NCBI GenBank assembly: GCA_024500155.1
Contig: CM044880.1
Location: 17,406,379-17,470,378 of the forward strand
DNA length: 64,000 bases
Origin: Chenopodium formosanum
Lineage: Eukaryota; Streptophyta; Magnoliopsida; Caryophyllales; Amaranthaceae
Reading direction: 5' to 3'
The notes below the pieces were generated by a model. That model was not told the origin of the DNA. It searched no databases and saw nothing but the letters and a program-made list of their open reading frames with translations. The translations under genes were made by a program, and so were the position numbers. This document shows, piece after piece, positions 22,469 to 32,639 of this stretch. Within the stretch, counting starts at the first letter, position 1. Each line of letters begins with the position of its first letter.

Positions 22469-23888
22469 ATAACGTTAGCCGAATCAAATATAAAATAACC
22501 TAATCATGATGCTATCAATATTAAAATAAAATAAGAGTAATTAAATTAATTAATTACTCACATTCCGCGCGTTCCTTTAAACTGCTACATCATGAATAAA
22601 TTGTTAGTAACTTCAATAAAAATATAAAGTAAATGGAAATTAAATTAAATTGAAAGTAGAGTTGATTTGGTCCAAACCCTCAGTTAATTCTACCTATCAC
22701 GCCTTGGTTAAAGCATAGAATTTCAGGTATTGTATGGACTCCTTGGAGTGCTTAAAGTAAGAAATAGTGAAAGAATGGGGAGGCTAGTGTTTAGGATAAA
22801 GAGAGAGAAGAGAATTATTTGATGATCAAGCCTGTTGATGATTGGAAAAGAAGATATATGACCTCTATTTATAGAGAAAAAAGAAGGTCGAAGAATCAAG
22901 AAAAAATAAGAATTCAAATCGGAAAAAACTCTTGCGATAGAGAACAGTTTTTGCGGTTTTTGTTTCTATCATGTCTTTTATTTGATCCAAAAATCGGAAT
23001 AAGATGAATAAGATATCGTTGGAAATCTCTTGAATTCTACTTTCTAACCCAATTAGAATCAGATTGAAATATTTTTTGATGTAAAGATATGGCCGAAATA
23101 GTGAGATGGTGTCAATTTTGGATAGAGTTTGACATTTTATTCATATCTTTTCCGTTATAGCTCAGAATTGATATTATAATATATCATTGGAAAGATAATT
23201 TAAAGGGCTATCCAAACATATAAAATTTGGATAAAAACTATGAGGCATAAAAATAATATATGTCTATCTTTGAATGTCTTTCAATTCGAATAGAATTAGG
23301 ACTTTTTAAAAAAGGAGTTTTATTCAATTTTAAACTCTTTAATCTTATCTTTTCAAAAAGAATAATTAAGATCTTTTAGAAACTTGTAGAATATTCCAAT
23401 TAATCCTAATTGTTTTAGGATTTGTATTAAATCATTTGGACCCTCCACATAATCATTGGGTCATAGGTAAAGTGGGCTTAGGTTTGATTTGGGCTCAGTT
23501 TAATATTTTGGTCATAACTTATTCGTTATAACTCGGATTTAGGCTTATAATATATCATGGAAAGCTCTTTTTAAGCCCCATCCAAATATTCAATTATTGG
23601 ACCCAGATTATGGACCAAAATAAACTGTATTAAACGTTTTTATAAAAAGGACACGAAATGAATGATTTTAAAGGACACGAAATGAATGATTTTGGTTTTA
23701 AAGGCACGAAAAGAGGAAAATAAGTTATGATTTGGGGAAATGGGCTAGAAGTTGGTTTGGTCTATGAAATGGAAATATGGATTTAAGCACTCCAAGATTA
23801 AATACTCTACCCGACCAATAATGGCGGTGAAAGGTTGTTCATCATCGGGTTTGGTTTTGGGGAGACATTTTTAGGTGTCTACAAGCAC

Positions 23889-24376
23889 GATCAAGGATCT
23901 TGTTAGAGGAGTCTCGTAAATCCGCCTAGGACAATTCTGGACAAGCGTTTGTTACTTAGGCAAACAACACCCCCACCACCACCACGACAGCCGCTCAGCA
24001 ACAGTAGTAGTCGTCGCAACAACAGGGCAGGGGTGGTGGTGGCGGTGGGCGCGGCAATAAAGGTCGGGGTGGAAAGTCCAAACCAAAGGGCAGAGGACGT
24101 GGCCAACAGCAGCTCCAACAGTCAGCCCAGGCCCAGTCCACCCCACCTAACTAATCCGGCCCAAGTCAACAGCAACTTTGGGCCAGCTTCCAGCAGTGGG
24201 CTCAGCAAACCACATGGGCCAGGCCCCCTACCCCTTTTCCCGTCCAACAGCAGCAGTCAATCCTTGGTCAGCCCAAGTCTCAGCAGGCCTACGCAGCTCA
24301 ATTTGGACAGCCCATGACACCTACGGACTTGGCAGCTTCGTTCTCTACAACGACTCTTCCAAATCTCGACAATTAG
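23889..24376 (+). pseudogene. Copia element 1 gag, C-terminal part
   Basis: Continues directly from 11455 when the nested insert is removed. The frame reads EESRKSA, then a glycine/arginine-rich stretch (GRGGGGGRGNKGRGG near 24025) and a Gln-rich tail up to the protease. There is no CCHC knuckle; an RGG-like tail in its place is seen in Ale-type gag. Stops TAG at 23927-23929, 23957-23959 and 24374-24376 and TAA near 24151 break it. Confidence 0.75.
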
Positions 24377-26205
24377 TGGTACGTGGATTCGGGTGCCACT
24401 TCTCACATGACGAATAATGCTGGTAATCTCTTACCCCTGTTTAATTTAAGCACTAAAAATCATATTTTAGTTGGTAATGGTCATCGTATTCCAGTAACAA
24501 GTTATGGTCATGGCACCCTTCCCCATACTAAAACACCTCTTGTCCTTCGTGATGTCATCCTAGCACCTTAACTCATAAAGAACCTTATTTCAGTCCGTAA
24601 ATTTACCTCTGATAATTCTGTGTCTATTGAGTTTGATCCTTTTGGTTTTTCTGTGAAGGATCTTCGTACGGGGAACATAATAACGAGATATGATAGTTCG
24701 AGAGACCTATATCCAGTCAGACCCACCAAGTCCACTCCGTCAACCTGTCTTGCTACTTCCCTCACTGCAGTTTCGCCATCTACTTGGCATAGTCGTCGTC
24801 TAGGACACCTTGGAGCTCAAGTTTTTAGCTATCTTAAGTCTAAAAATCATATTTCTTGTAATAAGGAGCATGACTCCACGTTTTGCAATTCATGTCAATT
24901 AGGAAAACATACTCGACTTCCCTTTTATAATTCTAATAATACTACTGTTTGTGCTTTTGATATTATACGTGCCGATTTATGGGCATCTCCTATTCGTAGT
25001 TCTCAAGGTCACAAATATTATCTAGTCTTATTAGATGATCATACTCACTTTGTGTGGACAATTCCTTTAAAATACAAATCTCAAGGTTTTCAATCCTTTG
25101 TCAATTTCCGAAAATATGGTGAAACTCTATTTGAACGTCAAATTAAATGCTTTTAATGTGATGATGGTAGGGAATTTGATAATAACCCTTTTAAGCAAAA
25201 ATGTATTGATCATGGGATGCTTTTCCGCTTCTCTTGTCCACACACCTCTTCCCAAAACAGCAAAGCCGAACTCATGATTTGCACACTTAATAATATTAAG
25301 CGTACAATTCACTTTCATGCGTCTCTCCCCCCCCCCCCCCCTCATATTGGTTTTATGCTCTTGAAACTAAACGACCACTTATCTTCTAAATATTTTGCCA
25401 ACCAAGACCCTAAAAAACAATACTCCTGCTTTTTCCTTGTTTAAAAAAACTCCTTCGTATGATCACATTCGTGTTTTTGGGTGTCTTTGTTTTCCTAATT
25501 TGTCTTCCACAGCTCCACATAAATTAGCTCCTCGGCCAACACCATGTGTGTTCTTGGGTTATCCGATTGACCTTAGAGGGTACATGTGTCTTGATCTCAC
25601 CACCTATAAAATAATCATTTCCCGACATGTCAATTTTGATGAAGCCACTTTCCCCTTTCGCAATCTAGCTCAATTTCGTAGCAATGATTATGAATTCTTG
25701 GTTGACGATTCCCCATCCCCTGACTTGTTTCACCCCCATTTTCATGGCTCGTAACAAGCAGGCCCAATTCTCTCACCAACCCAAGTTTGTGGCTCACAAA
25801 ACACAAACCAAAACCGTGGCCCAATCCCACCTGCAGTCAGCCCAGACGCAGGCAACCCACACCAAACCTCCCCCACGCACACCCCTATCCAGTAGCATAC
25901 ACCCCAGCTAGGCTGCAGCAGCCCAGCCCACACCGCGCCAGGCGTGCGGACCCCTCTGCCCACACCCTGCCCACCCCACTTACGGACAGCAGCCCAGCCA
26001 CCCCATCACCCGCTTATTCCCCGCCTCCTTTGCGTGGAATACCGCCCATAAAACCCACTGGGCCACCACACCTTCACCTCGTGTCACCCGTAGTCAACGA
26101 GGCATTATTAAACCAAACCCAAAATATTGTAACCTCACCGTTCAACCTTCGAGTCCCCATCTTCTTAAATCACCCCTTCCAAAGTCTTATAAACAAGCTT
26201 TACAT
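24377..26205 (+). pseudogene. Copia element 1 protease and integrase, broken
   Basis: The protease motif WYVDSGATSHM starts at 24377, with the catalytic Asp codon at 24386. A stop at 24569-24571 separates it from integrase. Integrase has the HHCC site (WHSRRLGHLG ... CNSCQLGKH, 24785-24910), a first core Asp in RADLWASPI (24970s), and the second in CDDGREFDN (about 25156-25182) after a TAA stop at 25154-25156. A run of 14 C at about 25327-25340 shifts the frame before VFGCLCFPN. The C-terminal part to 26205 is Pro-rich and frameshifted. Confidence 0.8.
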
Positions 26206-27720
26206 GACTATAATTGGAATACGGCGATGAATGATGAGTATAGTGCTTTAATTAAAACAGGGACATGGGAATTGGTGCCTAGGCCTGCGGGGGTGAATGT
26301 TGTTAATTGTATGTGGCTCTTTAAGCATAAATACAAGTCTAATGGTGACCTTGAAAGACACAAAGATCGTCTTGTATGTGATGGCAGGTCACAGGAAATT
26401 GGTGTGGATTGTGATGAGACTTTCAGTCCGGTAGTTAAACCGGCCACTATTCGTACTGTTCTCAGCTTAGCCTTAGCTAAAAAGTGGTCGATACATCAAT
26501 TAGATGTCAAAAATGCCTTTTTACATGGTGATTTACAGGAAACTATTCATATGCATCAACCTCCGGGTCTCCTTGATCAGATAGTGCCCTCTCATGTCTG
26601 TTGAATCCGCAAGGCTCTCTAAGGTTTGAAGCAAGCTCCTAGAGCTTGGTACCAACGCTTTGCAAATTTTCTCATTAAGTTGGGCTTTGTCATTGCTAAG
26701 AGTGACACCTCTCTCTTTACTTTCCGGCAGGGTGAAGATATGACATATTTGCTTCTATATGTTGATGATATTATATTAGCAACCTCATATGACAGGTTGC
26801 GTGCAGGGATCATATCTCAGTTACAAACTGGGTTTCCTATGACTGATTTGGGCCCTTTGAGTTATTTTTTAGGGATTGCAGTGACTCGCACTCCCTCTTA
26901 TTTGCTGCTTTCACAGGAAAAGTATGCACAGGAGATTTTAGAGCGTGCAGGAATGACCTCTTGTAAACCTGCAGCTACTCCAGTTGACACTAAGTCCAAA
27001 CTTAGTGCAGATGCAGGGCCACCTTTTCGGGATCCCACTTTGTATCGTAGTTTAGCAGGTGCTCTTTAGTATCTCACTTTCACTAGGCCAGATATTGCAT
27101 ATGCGGTACAACAGGTGTGTCTTTTTATGCATGATCCCCGGGAACCTCACTATGAGGCATTGAAACGCATTATGCGTTATGTTCAGGGTACCATTGATCA
27201 CGGCTTACATTTATATCCGACTGTTTCTCATCGACTTATTACTTACACTGACGCTGACTGGGGAGGTTGTCTCGATACCCGACATTCCACATCGGGCTAT
27301 TGCTGTTACCTTGGGGACAACCTCGTGTGTTGGTCATCTAAGCGTCAGCATACTTTGTCTAAGTCGAGTTCAGAAGCAGAATATCGAGGCGTCGCAAATG
27401 TTGTCTCAGAGGCGTGTTGGCTTCGTAATCTTTTACTTGAGTTACATTGTCCTCTACAGTAGGCTACTATTGTTTATTGTGATAATATCAGTGCAATCTA
27501 CCTTTCTGGCAACCCGGTACAACACCAACACACCAAACATGTGGAGATGGATATACATTTTGTTCGAGAAAAGGTTGCTTTGGGAGAAGTTCGGGTTCTG
27601 CATGTCCCTACTAGATATCAGTTTGCAGACATTTTCACTAAAGGCCTACCACGATATTTACTTCTGGAATTTAGGTCCAATCTTAGCGTACGCCCTCCTC
27701 CCGCTACGACTGCGGGGGTG
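26206..27720 (+). pseudogene. Copia element 1 reverse transcriptase and RNase H, broken
   Basis: RT reads GTWELVPRPAGVNVV, WSIHQLDVKNAFLHGDL and the catalytic YVDD at 26758-26769. RNase H follows with YTDADWGG, SSSEAEYRG and CDNISAIYLS, and the chain ends ADIFTKGLPRYLLLEF...PPPATTAGV at 27720. Stops occur at 26602-26604 (TGA), 26620s (TAA), 27067-27069 (TAG) and after LHCPLQ at 27460-27462 (TAG). All catalytic residues are still legible, so decay has been mostly by point changes. Confidence 0.88.
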
Positions 27721-27905
27721 TGATAGATATTATAGGATTATTATAATATTTGTCGCAGAGTAGGATATATTTGTATATATTTATGATATAGTTTGTATTC
27801 TTATCGTACTAGGTTTCCTAACAGGATTAGGACTAGTATTGTACCACTATATATATTATTCAATGGTACACACTCCAACCCAAGGAGTTTTTCCGAAATC
27901 TAACA
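27721..27905 (+). repeat. Right LTR of copia element 1
   Basis: 185 bp, preceded by a purine-rich ACTGCGGGGGTG tract that is the likely plus-strand primer, and followed by the ATAAC duplication at 27906-27910. Confidence 0.92.
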
Positions 27906-27910
27906 ATAAC

Positions 27911-28780
27911 GAACAACCTAGACTCATAGCAAATAGTGTTTACCTTTTAAATTTCGAAATCAATTAAAATGAAGTTTATTGTTGCAAATAGAACGTCACC
28001 AAACTAAAAAAGTTTTATTTATATCTTAACATTAGAAAATCTTCTATATTACCTATCTATTTCCTACTGTAAAAAAAATGGATTTTAACTCTTTTTTTTT
28101 TTGTGTTCCACCCAATTCACCTTTTGGACTAATCCGGATTCGAGAATGGGTGGTTAGTTTCCAATCTCTTCCCAATTGTTGTTGTGAGGATCAAAAATAA
28201 ATCCTCCCTACCAAGTGTATTTTTAATCACCACTACACCAACAACCAATTGGTATTTTAACTCAATTTTAAATTAATAATTTGTCACTATTGAAATAGAG
28301 ATACCCTATATTGTGTTAATGTAAAGTTTTATAATTTTTCAGTTAATATCCAAGTGTTGCTCAGATAAAGGACTAGTTTTGCATCCAAACAAAATCTCAG
28401 AAAGTGTAACTGTCTTTTATTTAAAAAACAAAAATCAACAAATAGTAGTACTAGGTACTATCATTTAAGATTCAACAATGTATAAAGTCGGTTTAAATAG
28501 TTTCTAAATAAATGGGATTTATGCTCATCACCCATGTGAGTTTGAAGCTCTTATAGATCTTACCGTAATTATATGATCAAAAACAAAAGTAAATAAAATA
28601 TTAAAGTACACTAATTTATTTATTTATTTTTAACAGGTCAAATAAAATATTACGAATGTTTAGTTTTCCTAAGCTAATTTTTAAATAAAAATTGTATAGC
28701 TAACGAACTTTCGTATGATTAATTCTATCTTCTTTTGTTTGCAATTTAGTTGACATTTTTCAAGAATCCCAATTTTCCAC
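27911..28780. other. Upstream intergenic region of the NHL gene, with a repeat fragment
   Basis: AT-rich sequence without coding regions. At about 28108-28256 is a dispersed-repeat fragment containing CCTACCAAGTGTATTTTTAA and CACCACTACACCAACAACC; a related segment in a hairpin lies at 32778-32860. The rest I cannot assign. Confidence 0.5.
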
Positions 28781-28863
28781 GCTTTTTCATTCCCCTCTCT
28801 TCTCTCTATTCTCCTCTTTCTCTAATAAATTCGATTACGAAAATAATTACAACAAATATAAAT
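28781..28863 (+). promoter_or_regulatory. Pyrimidine-rich 5' leader of the NHL gene
   Basis: TTCATTCCCCTCTCTTCTCT and the following CT-rich run (to about 28825) resemble the pyrimidine patches of plant core promoters and 5' UTRs. It is followed by an A-rich AACAAATATAAAT just before the ATG at 28864. A TATA-like TAAATAAAAAT lies near 28682. No experimental support. Confidence 0.4.
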
Positions 28864-29427
28864 ATGGCCGCAAAAGCGACGATTATTTGCTTCGTAATCA
28901 CATTTTTTATCCTAGGAGGTATAGCAGTATTGATCGCTTGGTTAGCGGACAAGATGATATCTCCTACATTTTCCGTCGATCAAGCCGCAGTCAACGACTA
29001 CAATTTCACCGCCGACAATCGCCTCAACGCTACGTTCACGGTTGTGGTACGATCCCACAACCGTGACTCAAAGTACAAGATTGACTACAACGTTGTTGTG
29101 GTCTCAGTGTACCACAATGGGTACACCCTAGCATATGATACACTGGGCCCGTATTCCCAACCTCATGGGGATGATATTTTGTTCACGGCCCAACCCAAGG
29201 CCCGAAATGTTATGATTTCGGACCTAGGCTTGGCTAGGGATATTAGGAATGAGACTCAAGCCGGACGATTTGAGCTAGAGGTTCGGGTTCGGGCTGCGGT
29301 TAGATACGAGGTTAAAAGGTGGAAGCATAAGAATTATACATTGAGGATTATTTGTATTCCTGTGTTAATTGGTTTGTCTTCTGGGAAGAGTTCTCAAAGT
29401 ACAAAGTGTGATGTAGATCGCTATTGA
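28864..29427 (+). CDS. NDR1/HIN1-like (NHL) LEA-2 domain membrane protein, single exon
   Basis: A 187-residue protein, and the only intact host-type gene in the window. I start at the ATG at 28864 rather than the in-frame ATG at 28750, because the extra 38 residues would come from the pyrimidine-rich leader and this ATG sits in AAATATGGCC, a good plant context. Residues 4-28 form one hydrophobic membrane segment (KATIICFVITFFILGG...). Residues about 48-180 are an LEA-2/NHL domain with the typical beta-rich pattern (NATFTVVVRSHNRDSKYKIDY). Four sequons (N47, N55, N129, N157) and Cys at 164 and 182 fit a domain facing the cell exterior or ER lumen. Members of this family act at the plasma membrane or plasmodesmata, several in defence; the particular role here is unknown. 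The cytosolic N-terminus is very short. The neighbours are transposons, with no operon-like context. Confidence 0.9.
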   Translation: MAAKATIICFVITFFILGGIAVLIAWLADKMISPTFSVDQAAVNDYNFTADNRLNATFTVVVRSHNRDSKYKIDYNVVVVSVYHNGYTLAYDTLGPYSQPHGDDILFTAQPKARNVMISDLGLARDIRNETQAGRFELEVRVRAAVRYEVKRWKHKNYTLRIICIPVLIGLSSGKSSQSTKCDVDRY

Positions 29428-29803
29428 TTTTTTATCCCAAAAAAATAGGAAAAAGGGTAAAAACAAAAGGCTATTTGTTAGGAATTTTTTTTTTTTTTTT
29501 TTTTTTATTTTGATAGGAATTATTTGGTTGAATAATTATTTATTTGATTGGGATTACATTATACTATTTGTTACCTTGTTACAAGGGTAGTTTGTATATT
29601 CTTTCAAAAGAATTTTGGACTTAGTCATGTGCTTATCATAAATGGCATGAGTTGGATTATGGAAATAATAGAACATGGACTTTGTAAAATAGAGATATTT
29701 TCATCTAATCTTTGTTGTATGTACTTATTTTTTTCATGTGAATGGATAGAGAAAGGTGATGTTGACAAATTTTTGGACTTGATTTGTTTTTAACTAGTAC
29801 GGA
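29428..29803 (+). other. 3' flank of the NHL gene
   Basis: Contains a T run at about 29489-29506 and no supported coding sequence. The open frame at 29548-29793 has no recognisable features. A clear AATAAA is not seen close to the stop. Confidence 0.4.
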
Positions 29804-29812
29804 ATACCAGTA

Positions 29813-30608
29813 GGGGTGTTAAATACCGCCATTCAAAATGATCAAAACCGTCAACATTTAGTGTGAATTGACAACCATAGCTTTAGTACTTCACCACTAT
29901 CTTCCCTCTCGCCACCAATCACGAACACATTGACACCACCACCCCAATTGACAACTAACACCACCACCACAATGACCGGCAACGACGACCACCACCACAA
30001 CCACCTTGACCAGCGACCCACCACATCCCCCTCAAAGATGACCCACCACCTTCCCTCTTTGGCGGAAAGGTGGTGGTTTTTTTTTTCTGACAACCGTACC
30101 AACCGGAGCTCAAAACCGATTATCAGGCACGGTAACCGGTTTTGGGCTCCGGTTACCATGGAATCGGTTAAGGTGCACGTTAACCGAAGCCCAAAACTGG
30201 TTATCGTGCATGGTAACCGAACACAAAATCGGTTATCGTGCACCTTAACCGATTACATGGTAACCGGAGCCCAAAATCGATTACCGTGTGCGGTAACCGA
30301 TTTTGGGCTCTGGGGTCTGGTTACCGCGCACCGTAACCGGTTTTGGGCTCCGGTTACCACGGTTGTCTGAAATAAAATTATATACATATATTAAACCACC
30401 ACCTTCACGCCAGCGAGGGAAGGTGGTGGGTCGTCATAGAGGAGGGTATGGTGGGTTGTCGATCAGGGTGGTGGTGGTCATCGCCGATCAGAAGGGTTGT
30501 GGGTCGCCGGGAGGATAAGGGGTGGTGAAGTAATAAGGGTACAGTTGTCCATTCACACCGAATGTTGGCGGTGGTGATCATTTTTGTTTGCGGTGTTTAG
30601 CCATTCAC
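29813..30608. mobile_element. Mutator-like non-autonomous element with 9-bp target duplication
   Basis: ATACCAGTA occurs at 29804-29812 and 30609-30617, a perfect 9-bp duplication as made by MuDR-type transposases. The ends are imperfect inverted repeats: TTAAATACCGCC...AAAATGATCA, CAACATT and GTGTGAAT on the left are answered in inverted order on the right, continuing through TACTTCACCAC. Inside is a repeat array built on GGTAACCGGTTTTGGGCTCC in both orientations (30095-30365) and an inner palindrome of ACCACCTTCCCTC. The open frames on both strands are translations of this palindromic DNA. No transposase. Confidence 0.8.
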
Positions 30609-30664
30609 ATACCAGTATCCATGTACAATTACAATCAATCGATAATCAATAATCAATCAATAAT

Positions 30665-31260
30665 TATACACTATAAGACACACCAAAAATGACACGTGTT
30701 ATTTTTTGGTGTGTTTATTATTTTTTTTAAATATCTATTTAGAAAACAAATCTTAAACACAAATAAAATTTTAGAAAATATTTAATGAATCGTTCCACAA
30801 TATATATTGATACCATAAAGTTAAGTAAAAACAAAATCCAAATTCTTAACATATTTTTGATGTATATAGTATTAATTCTACTTTACCATTAATAAAACAA
30901 GGATTTTTTTTAAAAGATTTTTGTATATAATTATGTATGAAAAGCTTGCAAGAAAGTTTTGAAAAAAAAAAATATTTTAAGCCGGTTGATTATTGTGAAA
31001 AAAAAAAAAATACTAGAAAAAAGAGAGAATAATAGTATGCAAAAAAAGAAATCTATTTATGTTAAATATATTATATTCATTTGGTTAACAAGGAGAAAAT
31101 GATATAAATTTATTGGTAAAATAATAATACATACGTAGTATAAATATACATACATACTTACATATTTCAAATAAGTATTTTGTTGATAACATACTATTTC
31201 ATATTAAATTCATTTTACAAATGAATAACTTACCAAGGTTCTTATCAATCTATTTATCTA
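30665..31260 (+). mobile_element. Helitron 5' end (relic) and AT-rich sequence
   Basis: ACACTATAAGACACACCAAA with AATGACACGTGTTATTTTTT near 30668 matches the start of the small Helitron at 62523 (AAAAGACACACCAGTAATGA). No 3' CTAG end is found before the next element. No genes. Confidence 0.4.
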
Positions 31261-31263
31261 TCT

Positions 31264-32639
31264 ATATATTATACTAAAAGACAAGTGCCTCAATGTGAGG
31301 ATGACAAATGTCACTCTCTCATTGGCTTATCTTATGTATAAAATAAATATATATAATTACTGTTTACATATTTAAGCATAGTTATTTTTGTTAAACTTCA
31401 AACAATAAAAGCAAGTTTCTATACATGCATAAGATTTTTATGATTTCCTAACATAAATATTGATTTAATTTTTTATAATAAATATATACTTTCCAATATT
31501 ACAAATAATCCATAAAATCTTTCCAATCTTTATATATAGCTAAGTTAAAGAATAATAACTAATTTGAAGCAATATGATTAAAGTGACATAATTAAGGAAA
31601 TATTTTTAAAAAAAATCAGATGTACAATAAAATATTGTGCACCTATTATAAAAGCTACCCTGTAATGAATGAAAGTTATTTATGCTTTATTGATAAAAGT
31701 TACCCAAAATATCAGATGTATAATAAAATATTGTGCACCTATTATAAAAGCTACCCTGTAATGAATGAAAGTTATTTATGCTTTATTGATAAAAGTTATT
31801 TCTATACATGCATAAGATTTTCATGATTTTCTAACATAAATATTGATTTAATTTTTTATAATAAATATATACTTTCCAATACTACAAATAATCCATAAAA
31901 TCTTTCCAATCTTTATTTATACTTAAGTTAAAGAATAATAACTAATTTGAAGCAATATGATTAAAGTGGCATAATTAAGTAAACATTTAAAAAAAATCAG
32001 ATGAACAATAAAATATTGTGCACCTATTATAAAAGCTACCCTGTAATGAATGAAAGTTATTTATGCTTTATTGATAAAAGTTACCCAAAATATCAGATGT
32101 ACAATAAAATATTGTGCACCTATTATAAAAGCTACTCTGTAATGAAGGAAAGTTATTTATGCTTTATTGATAAAATTTACCCAAAATAAAGTAAAAGTTT
32201 TTGATACAAAAGTTTTTTATAAAGATACAAAATAGTGTAAAAATTACTTTTATCGTTTGTTGTACTCCTTGACAAATATTGAATGCTGAGCCAAAATGTT
32301 GTCTTGGAAAAAAATACATAATCTTGAACATAAATTTAATTTTAATCGGCCTTTCATTTTCTATACAATGTCTTTTACAATGACCTTTTGTTTTTCTTGC
32401 ATAAAAAAAATAAAAAATAAATAAATAAAAAAAAAACAATAATCAATCCAAACAAGAGGAATAAAAGTTAAATTGAATTAGACATTTGATGGAAAAGGGA
32501 TAGATATAAAATGTATTATAACTATTACTCATGTTTTAAATTGTAATATTCGTATTAACAATGCAATTACTTATGAATTTTTTTTAGAAAAACTAACATT
32601 TTGATTTAAAAATCGTGCATTGCTCATATACTATACTAG
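31264..32639 (+). mobile_element. Helitron with internal nested tandem duplication
   Basis: The 5' end is near ATATTATACTAAAAGACAAG and the 3' end reads ATCGTGCATTGCTCATATACTATACTAG with CTAG at 32636-32639, so the terminal palindrome is partly decayed. More than half of the element is the duplicated block described separately. No replicase. Confidence 0.5.
31416..32185 (+). repeat. Two-level tandem repeat (2 x about 383 bp, each with 2 x 96 bp)
   Basis: The outer unit begins CTATACATGCATAAGATTTT at 31419 and again at 31802. Each outer unit ends in two inner units that begin ATCAGATG: at 31615 and 31711, and at 31996 and 32092. The inner period is exactly 96 bp, a multiple of three, so an open frame (MYNKILCTYYKSYPVMNESY...) runs through each pair, but it is a by-product of the repeat. 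Confidence 0.85.

Larger units (their letters stand above)
11456..23883 (-). mobile_element. Solo LTR (family 2) inserted in copia element 1, itself split by a nested element
   Basis: The LTR is in two parts, 11456-12084 and 22469-23883 (about 2.04 kb joined). It begins TGTAG and ends ...TTAGGTGTCTACA and is bounded by a perfect AGCAC duplication at 11451-11455 and 23884-23888. Its right part aligns with the LTR at 1-1637, in the same minus orientation. No internal region or second LTR accompanies it, so it is a solo LTR made by recombination between the two LTRs of a former full element. It shares the TGTAGACACC-type terminus and several internal blocks with the gag-only family but is clearly diverged from it. 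Confidence 0.85.
10470..27905 (+). mobile_element. Ty1/copia element 1 (Ale/Retrofit-like), nested host for two later insertions
   Basis: Two 185-bp LTRs (10470-10654 and 27721-27905) both begin TGATAGATATTATAGG and end AAATCTAACA, flanked by a perfect ATAAC duplication at 10465-10469 and 27906-27910. Removing the nested insert (11456-23888) leaves about 5.0 kb, the usual size for this lineage. Gene order is gag, protease, integrase, reverse transcriptase, RNase H, as in copia elements. The short LTRs and a C-terminal ending of the ADIFTKGLP...LSVRPPP type point to the Ale/Retrofit lineage. Many stops and frameshifts mean it is dead. Confidence 0.92.

Noticed and set aside
23949..24317. 122-residue Ser/Pro-rich frame
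   Set aside because: It is a shifted frame of the Gly/Gln-rich copia gag C-terminus, which reads correctly in another frame.
28108..28256. tRNA-derived SINE or tRNA gene
   Set aside because: The CACCACTACACCAACAACC fragment looks like a dispersed repeat, but I cannot find A and B boxes or a tail that would support a SINE call.
29851..30370. 130- and 146-residue His/Thr-rich frames
   Set aside because: They run through the palindromic interior of a Mutator-like element on both strands and have no start context or family.
31620..32189. Repeating MYNKILCTYYKSY frames
   Set aside because: The 96-bp tandem unit is a multiple of three, which keeps the frame open by chance.
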